Assembly: GCF_005222705.1 (NCBI RefSeq)
Contig: NZ_STGF01000018.1
Span: 1-64,000 of the forward strand
Reading direction: 5' to 3'
Source: Paenibacillus sp. SY21-1
Lineage (GTDB): Bacteria > Bacillota > Bacilli > Paenibacillales > Paenibacillaceae
DNA: 64,000 bases
Shown: piece after piece, positions 59,367-64,000 of the stretch
Numbering within the stretch: the stretch's first letter is position 1
How the letters are laid out: each line of letters begins with the position of its first letter
Position numbers and translations under genes: made by a program
Notes under the pieces: model-generated
Databases searched by the model: none
The model's input: the letters and a program-made list of their open reading frames with translations, nothing else
Told to the model about the DNA's origin: nothing

Positions 59367-60932
59367 ATGTCCAATGAGCTGCAGCAGGTGACGCGTCTTG
59401 CAAGTCAATACAATCTGATTCCCATCGTACGCTACATGATGGCCGATACGGAAACGCCAATCCGGCTGTTTCAGCATTTTGCGAAGGAGCAGCATGCCTT
59501 TTTGCTCGAAAGCGTTGAGGGCGGCTCCAAATGGGCGAGATATTCCTTTATCGGCACAGATCCGTTCCTGATGCTGTATGGCAAAAACGGCGAAATGATC
59601 CTTGAAAAGGATGGACAGAAGGAAGTGCTGCGGGAGCAGCCGCTCGAGCTGCTAAAAGCGCGGCTGCGCTCGTTCCGTACGCCTGCCTTGCCTGAGCTGC
59701 CTTCGTTCACGGGCGGAGCGGTCGGCTTTTTCGGCTACGATCTGCTGCATTACTACGAGAAGCTGCCTAAGCATCGTGTGGATGATTTGCAAATGAATGA
59801 TATGCAGTTCATGTTCTGCGATCAGATTATCGTTTTCGATCATTTCAAGCAGCAATTGCAAATTGTCGGCAACGTACATATTGCCGAAGGCGCTACGGAT
59901 AAGGCTATCGCGGACGCGTATGCTGCGGCAGTCGCCAAAATTGAGGCCACCATCGAGCGGCTGCATCAGCCGGTGGCGATTCCGGTTCCGACGGGACCTG
60001 CCATTCATTCGGACATCGAGCCGGAGGGCATTCAATCGAATGTGACGAAGGAGCAGTTTATTTCCAACATCGAGCAGGCCAAGCAATATATTCGCGCCGG
60101 AGACATTTTTCAGGTCGTGCTGTCCCAGCGGTTCAGCATCGACACCGATATTGACCCGCTGCATGTCTATCGCGTGCTCAGAACGATGAATCCGTCTCCG
60201 TACATGTACTATTTGAAAATGGGCGAGGAAGTAATCGTCGGCACCTCTCCGGAAGCGCTGGTGAAGGTAAGCGGGGATCGCGTCGAAACGCGTCCAATCG
60301 CCGGCACGCGGCCGCGCGGGCGAACCGATGAAGAGGATAAAGCGCTTGAGCAGGAATTGCTGGCTGACGAGAAGGAACGGGCGGAGCATTTGATGCTGGT
60401 CGACCTGGGGCGCAATGACATCGGACGCGTATCGGAATTCGGCAGCGTAAAATGCGATTCGTTTATGGAAATCGAGCGCTACTCGCATGTCATGCATATC
60501 GTATCGAACGTATCCGGAAAGCTGCACCCGGACAAGGATTTTTTTGACGCGTTTATATCCTGTCTGCCTGCTGGAACGGTGTCGGGCGCTCCCAAGCTGA
60601 GAGCCATGGAAATTATTGCAGAGCTGGAGAACGAGGCGCGCGGCGCCTATGCGGGAGCCATCGGCTATCTGGGCTTTGGCGGCTCGATGGATGCGTGCAT
60701 CACGATCCGGACGATTATTTTCAAGCAGGGCAAGGCTTACGTGCAAGCGGGAGCGGGCATTGTATGGGACTCCGTGCCGGAGAGCGAATATCAGGAGACG
60801 GTAAACAAGGCTAAAGGCATGCTGAAGGCGATTCGCACGGCTGAGGCCATTTTTGCAAAGCAGGACAAGGCGGACGCGGCTAGAGAGATCAACAGCGATT
60901 ATGAGGTGGCGGGAGAGGGGCTGGGCAAATGA
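59367..60932 (+). CDS. trpE: Anthranilate synthase component I
   Basis: Converts chorismate plus ammonia (from the glutaminase subunit) to anthranilate. The N-terminal regulatory part has LLESVEGG (the LLES tryptophan-binding motif, about residues 47-54). The C-terminal chorismate-binding domain has GDIFQVVLSQRF, GTSPEALVKV, RPIAGTRPRG and the AGIVWDSVPESEY end. 521 aa. GGGGGG lies 10 nt before ATG 59367. No trpG between trpE and trpD, as in Bacillus, where pabA serves. Confidence 0.97.
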   Translation: MSNELQQVTRLASQYNLIPIVRYMMADTETPIRLFQHFAKEQHAFLLESVEGGSKWARYSFIGTDPFLMLYGKNGEMILEKDGQKEVLREQPLELLKARLRSFRTPALPELPSFTGGAVGFFGYDLLHYYEKLPKHRVDDLQMNDMQFMFCDQIIVFDHFKQQLQIVGNVHIAEGATDKAIADAYAAAVAKIEATIERLHQPVAIPVPTGPAIHSDIEPEGIQSNVTKEQFISNIEQAKQYIRAGDIFQVVLSQRFSIDTDIDPLHVYRVLRTMNPSPYMYYLKMGEEVIVGTSPEALVKVSGDRVETRPIAGTRPRGRTDEEDKALEQELLADEKERAEHLMLVDLGRNDIGRVSEFGSVKCDSFMEIERYSHVMHIVSNVSGKLHPDKDFFDAFISCLPAGTVSGAPKLRAMEIIAELENEARGAYAGAIGYLGFGGSMDACITIRTIIFKQGKAYVQAGAGIVWDSVPESEYQETVNKAKGMLKAIRTAEAIFAKQDKADAAREINSDYEVAGEGLGK

Positions 60933-61984
60933 CACTGATGGCAGAAAAGTTGACGATGCAGCAGGCGCTCGGACAACTCATCGGCGGCAGCGATTTGTCG
61001 CGCGAGCAGGCGAAGCAGGTCATGGATCTCATTATGGATGGGGAGGCAACCGCCGTGCAAATCGCGGGAGTCGTAACCGCCATGCGCATGAAGGGCGAAA
61101 CCAAGGATGAGATTACCGGCTTTGCCGAGGCGATGCGTGCCCACTCCGGCCGGGTTGCGGCCAAGCAGGAAGGTTTGCTGGACACTTGCGGCACAGGCGG
61201 CTCGGGCATTCACAAATTCAATATTTCGACCGCCTCTTCCATTATCGCGGCAGCGGCGGGCATACGGGTTGCCAAGCACGGCAATCGCGCCATGTCGGGG
61301 AAGGCCGGCAGCGCCGACGTGCTGGAGGCGCTTGGAGTGCAAATTACGATTACCCCGGAGCAGGCGGCAGCGTGCTTGAACGATATCGGCATTTGCTTTA
61401 TGTTCGCCCAGCTGTATCATCCTTCGCTTCGGCATGCGGCGGTCCCTCGCCGGGAGCTTGGCATTCGTACGATCTTCAATATGCTTGGACCGCTGACCAA
61501 TCCGGCCGGGGCGGACCGGCAGCTCGTCGGCCTCTACGACCGTTCGAGAACGGAGACGGTAGCGGAGGTGCTGCGCGAGCTTGGGCTGGCGCGGGCGATG
61601 GTTGTCAGCAGTCACGACGGGCTGGACGAAATCAGCATTTCCGCTCCAACGCAGGTATCGGAGCTGAGGGATGGAAGCGTACGGACCTATCACATCACGC
61701 CGGAGGAGCTGGGGCTTACTCCCTATCCGATAACGGAGGTGCTCGGCGGCGATCCTGCCGTGAATGCGTCGATTATTCGTTCCATCTTTAACGGCGAGCA
61801 GCGCGGAGCTTATCGCGACATCGTCCTTGCCAATGCCGGCGCGTGCATCTATGTCGGCGGCAAAGCGGAAACGCACCGAGAGGGTGTAGAGCTTGCGGCG
61901 CAGGTTATCGATTCCGGCGCGGCGGCAAGCAAGCTGGAAAGCCTTATTCAAACGACGGGAGAGTTGGCTCATGTTTCTGGATAA
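60929..61984 (+). CDS. trpD: Anthranilate phosphoribosyltransferase
   Basis: Adds phosphoribosyl from PRPP to anthranilate. PRPP-binding DTCGTGGSGIHKFNISTASS (about residues 85-104), KHGNRAMSGKAGSADVLEALG (about 114-134) and the HPSLRHAAVPRRELGIRTIFNMLGPLTNP stretch. 351 aa. Start overlaps the trpE stop by 4 nt. Overlaps trpC by 14 nt. Confidence 0.96.
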   Translation: MTLMAEKLTMQQALGQLIGGSDLSREQAKQVMDLIMDGEATAVQIAGVVTAMRMKGETKDEITGFAEAMRAHSGRVAAKQEGLLDTCGTGGSGIHKFNISTASSIIAAAAGIRVAKHGNRAMSGKAGSADVLEALGVQITITPEQAAACLNDIGICFMFAQLYHPSLRHAAVPRRELGIRTIFNMLGPLTNPAGADRQLVGLYDRSRTETVAEVLRELGLARAMVVSSHDGLDEISISAPTQVSELRDGSVRTYHITPEELGLTPYPITEVLGGDPAVNASIIRSIFNGEQRGAYRDIVLANAGACIYVGGKAETHREGVELAAQVIDSGAAASKLESLIQTTGELAHVSG

Positions 61985-62771
61985 AATCGTAGCAACCAAA
62001 CAGTCCGAGGTTGAAGCGCTTGCTTCAACGTTTCAATTGGCAGCAGCCGAGAAAGCAATCGCGGAGCTGGCCCCGTGCCGCGGATTCGAACGGGCCTTGT
62101 CCGATGGGGGCCGCAACCGTGCCATGGGACTGATCGCCGAGGTGAAAAAGGCATCTCCGTCCAAAGGTCTCATCCGCGAGGATTTTGATCCTGTAGCGCT
62201 TGCTAAGGCGTATGCCGCAGCGGGAACGGATTGCATATCCGTGCTTACAGACCGCGATTATTTCCAAGGCTCAAACGATTATTTGAGCGCGGTACGGGCA
62301 GCGGTGGACGTGCCGCTGCTGCGCAAGGATTTTACGGTCGATTTTCGTCAAATCTACGAGGCCCGTCTGATTGGCGCCGATGCGATTCTGCTCATCGCCG
62401 CCATTCTTACGCAAGCGCAGCTTGGCGAGTTTCATGATCTGGCCCGCTCGCTCGGCATGGACGTGCTGGTCGAGGTTCACAACCGCGAGGAGCTTGAATC
62501 GGTGCTGGAGCTGGACAAAGCCACTTTAATCGGAGTGAACAACCGGGATCTGAAAACGTTCGTTACGGATTTAAAAACGACGGAGTCGCTAATCGGCCTT
62601 ATGCCAAGCGGCGTTACGATTATAAGCGAAAGCGGCATTGCGGGTCGGGCAGACGTAGATTATCTGCAAGCTGTAGGCGCGCATGGGCTGCTGATCGGGG
62701 AATATTTCATGCGACATGCCGATGTCGGCGGATCGGTAAGCGATTTGCTGGGCGCTGCGGGTCAGCGATGA
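61971..62771 (+). CDS. trpC: Indole-3-glycerol phosphate synthase
   Basis: TIM-barrel enzyme closing the indole ring. EVKKASPSKGLIREDFDP (about residues 60-77), VPLLRKDFTVD, GADAILLIAAIL and GVNNRDLKTF are the family signatures. 266 aa from ATG 61971, inside the end of trpD. A longer open frame back to 61893 overlaps trpD and is unsupported. Overlaps trpF by 4 nt. Confidence 0.96.
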   Translation: MFLDKIVATKQSEVEALASTFQLAAAEKAIAELAPCRGFERALSDGGRNRAMGLIAEVKKASPSKGLIREDFDPVALAKAYAAAGTDCISVLTDRDYFQGSNDYLSAVRAAVDVPLLRKDFTVDFRQIYEARLIGADAILLIAAILTQAQLGEFHDLARSLGMDVLVEVHNREELESVLELDKATLIGVNNRDLKTFVTDLKTTESLIGLMPSGVTIISESGIAGRADVDYLQAVGAHGLLIGEYFMRHADVGGSVSDLLGAAGQR

Positions 62772-63442
62772 GCAAATCCCCGCGCATTAAAATTTGCGGC
62801 TTGCGCGATGTCGAGACCATTCAAGCGATGAACGGGCTGCCGATTCATGAAATCGGCTTCGTGTTCGCTCCTAGCAAACGGCAAGTCGGCGCTCTCGCGG
62901 GGCGCGAGCTGATTCAGGCTGCGCGCAGCCTGAAGACGGCGGAAGGCAAGGCGCCGCTCACCGTTGGCGTATTTGTGAATGAGGATGAGGCCGGCTACGA
63001 AAGCCTATTAGCGACTGCTCCCCTTGACGTCGTGCAAATGCACGGGCAAGAGCAGCCGGAGCTTTGCGAGACGATAAGAAGCAAACACGGCGTGCGCGTC
63101 TGGAAGGTGTTCGCGGTCAAAAGCGAGGATGAATTGTCCCAAGAAGCCGTCAGGCAGCGCCTTGAGCCTTATGTCGGCAGCGTGGACGCGCTGCTGATCG
63201 ACGCGCCGGGCGGCGGAACCGGCCATCCCTTTAACTGGGCAGCCATCTCTGTCTACAAGGGGGAGGCGGCGCGTTTGGGGCTGGAGCTTTATGTGGCAGG
63301 CGGCTTGCATGCGGACAATGTGCAGGAGCTGGTAAAGGGCTATGCTCCGGAGGGGATCGACGTGTCGAGCGGCGTGGAAACGGATGGACGCAAGGATATC
63401 GATAAAATCCGATTATTTGTTGGAAAGGTGATGGAAGCATGA
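62768..63442 (+). CDS. trpF: Phosphoribosylanthranilate isomerase
   Basis: TIM-barrel isomerase; the catalytic Cys lies in KICGLRD (about residue 10) and the Asp in LLIDAPGGGTGHPFNW (about 140). GVFVNED, VQMHGQE and YVAGGLHADNV are further signatures. 224 aa. ATG overlaps the trpC stop and its own stop overlaps trpB, so the whole trp run is translationally coupled. Confidence 0.95.
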   Translation: MSKSPRIKICGLRDVETIQAMNGLPIHEIGFVFAPSKRQVGALAGRELIQAARSLKTAEGKAPLTVGVFVNEDEAGYESLLATAPLDVVQMHGQEQPELCETIRSKHGVRVWKVFAVKSEDELSQEAVRQRLEPYVGSVDALLIDAPGGGTGHPFNWAAISVYKGEAARLGLELYVAGGLHADNVQELVKGYAPEGIDVSSGVETDGRKDIDKIRLFVGKVMEA

Positions 63443-64000
63443 CACAAGTACCTGATCAGAATGGCCGATTCGGCAAATTCGGGGGCAGATACGTACCGGA
63501 AACATTGATGAACGCGCTGCTGGAACTGGAGGAGGCCTACCTTCATTATTCCAAGGACGAGGCCTTTCAGGCTGAGGTGCGTTATTTGCTGCATAAATAT
63601 TCGGGACGTCCAACCTCGCTCTACTATGCCGAGCGGCTTTCCGAGCATCTGGGCGGAGCTAAAGTGTATTTAAAGCGCGAGGACCTGAACCATACGGGTG
63701 CGCATAAAATCAACAACACGATCGGTCAAGGCGTATTGGCCAAACGGATGGGCAAATCCAAAATTATCGCTGAAACGGGGGCCGGCCAGCACGGCGTAGC
63801 ATCCGCTACAATCGCTGCGCTTCTGGGACTAGAGTGCAAGGTGTTTATGGGCGAGGAGGATATGAAGCGCCAGCAGCTTAACGTTTTCCGGATGAATTTG
63901 CTGGGCTCCGAGGTTGTGCCGGTCACTTCCGGAACGCGCACGCTGAAGGATGCCTGCAACGAGACGCTTCGCTACTGGGTCAGCCACGTAGAGGATACCT
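63439..64000 (+). CDS. trpB: Tryptophan synthase beta chain, partial
   Basis: PLP enzyme joining indole and serine. Only the first 187 codons are in the window; no stop. Seen: GRFGKFGGRYVPETLM at the start, the PLP lysine in HTGAHKINNT (Lys90) and ETGAGQHGVA (about 112-121). ATG 63439 overlaps the trpF stop by 4 nt. trpA is expected to follow outside. Confidence 0.96.
   Translation, partial: MTQVPDQNGRFGKFGGRYVPETLMNALLELEEAYLHYSKDEAFQAEVRYLLHKYSGRPTSLYYAERLSEHLGGAKVYLKREDLNHTGAHKINNTIGQGVLAKRMGKSKIIAETGAGQHGVASATIAALLGLECKVFMGEEDMKRQQLNVFRMNLLGSEVVPVTSGTRTLKDACNETLRYWVSHVEDT

Noticed and set aside
1..64000. CRISPR arrays, tRNA or rRNA genes, prophage or insertion sequences
   Set aside because: None could be seen. 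Gene order follows chromosomal core blocks apart from the intron tail at the left edge.

Overview
The window is core chromosome of an endospore-forming Bacillota, most likely a Paenibacillaceae member (Paenibacillus-like). This rests on gene order: it follows Bacillus subtilis blocks (spoIIA; rib; scpAB-ytfJ-dacB-spmAB-rluB-res; gudB-prsW-ypeB-cmk-rpsA-der-gpsA-spoIVA-hbs-mtrB-ger C-ndk-cheR-aro-trp). Base composition is moderately GC-rich, and GTG or TTG starts behind strong GGAGG sites are common. I see no prophage, CRISPR array, tRNA or rRNA. The only mobile DNA is the 3' end of a group II intron at the left edge.

Layout. 1-118: group II intron tail. 261-6149: sporulation block dacF, spoIIAA-spoIIAB-sigF (with a good SigH-type promoter), spoVAA-spoVAB-spoVAF (with a SigG-type promoter; the usual spoVAC-AD-AE genes are absent here). 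6281-12084: lysA, ppiB and an FMN-riboswitch-controlled riboflavin operon ribD-E-BA-H. 12119-19523: scpA-scpB-DUF2953, an oppositely oriented TetR/VOC pair, then ytfJ, dacB, spmA, spmB, rluB. 19607-25299: resABCDE (cytochrome c maturation and redox two-component system). 25458-28241: serA and an unknown membrane-anchored protein on the minus strand. 28345-31896: CPBP protease, small proteins, mecA, gudB.

31911-48747: prsW, a small zinc-ribbon-like ORF, ypeB (no sleB beside it), PilZ protein, cmk, plsC, S1-like protein, yphA, YIEGIA protein plus its small partner, der, plsY, gpsA, spoVIF, yphE, a ferredoxin / nucleotidyltransferase-like / ferredoxin cluster, yphF, spoIVA, hbs, mtrB (TRAP). 48900-55069: an unknown anchored protein, hepS, menG, ubiA, ubiX, mqnA, hepT, ndk. 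This is a quinone-biosynthesis cluster in which futalosine-pathway genes sit between the two subunits of the prenyl diphosphate synthase. 55107-64000: cheR, a 55-codon ORF, aroC-aroB-aroH, then trpE-D-C-F-B (trpB runs off the edge).

How it fits together. The most interesting regulatory logic is tryptophan control. The window encodes TRAP (mtrB, with all ligand and RNA-contact residues I could align conserved). Ahead of trpE, 11 kb away, lies a leader holding a run of (G/U)AG triplets in exact 5-nt phase, followed by an intrinsic terminator whose 5' arm can instead pair with the triplet region. Other points worth checking are a hairpin-bearing aroC leader, a structured cmk leader, 100-bp-spaced direct repeats before yphF, the missing sleB and mtrA/folE neighbours, and the ferredoxin-nucleotidyltransferase-ferredoxin unit. 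I found no clearly new multi-gene defence or biosynthetic system.
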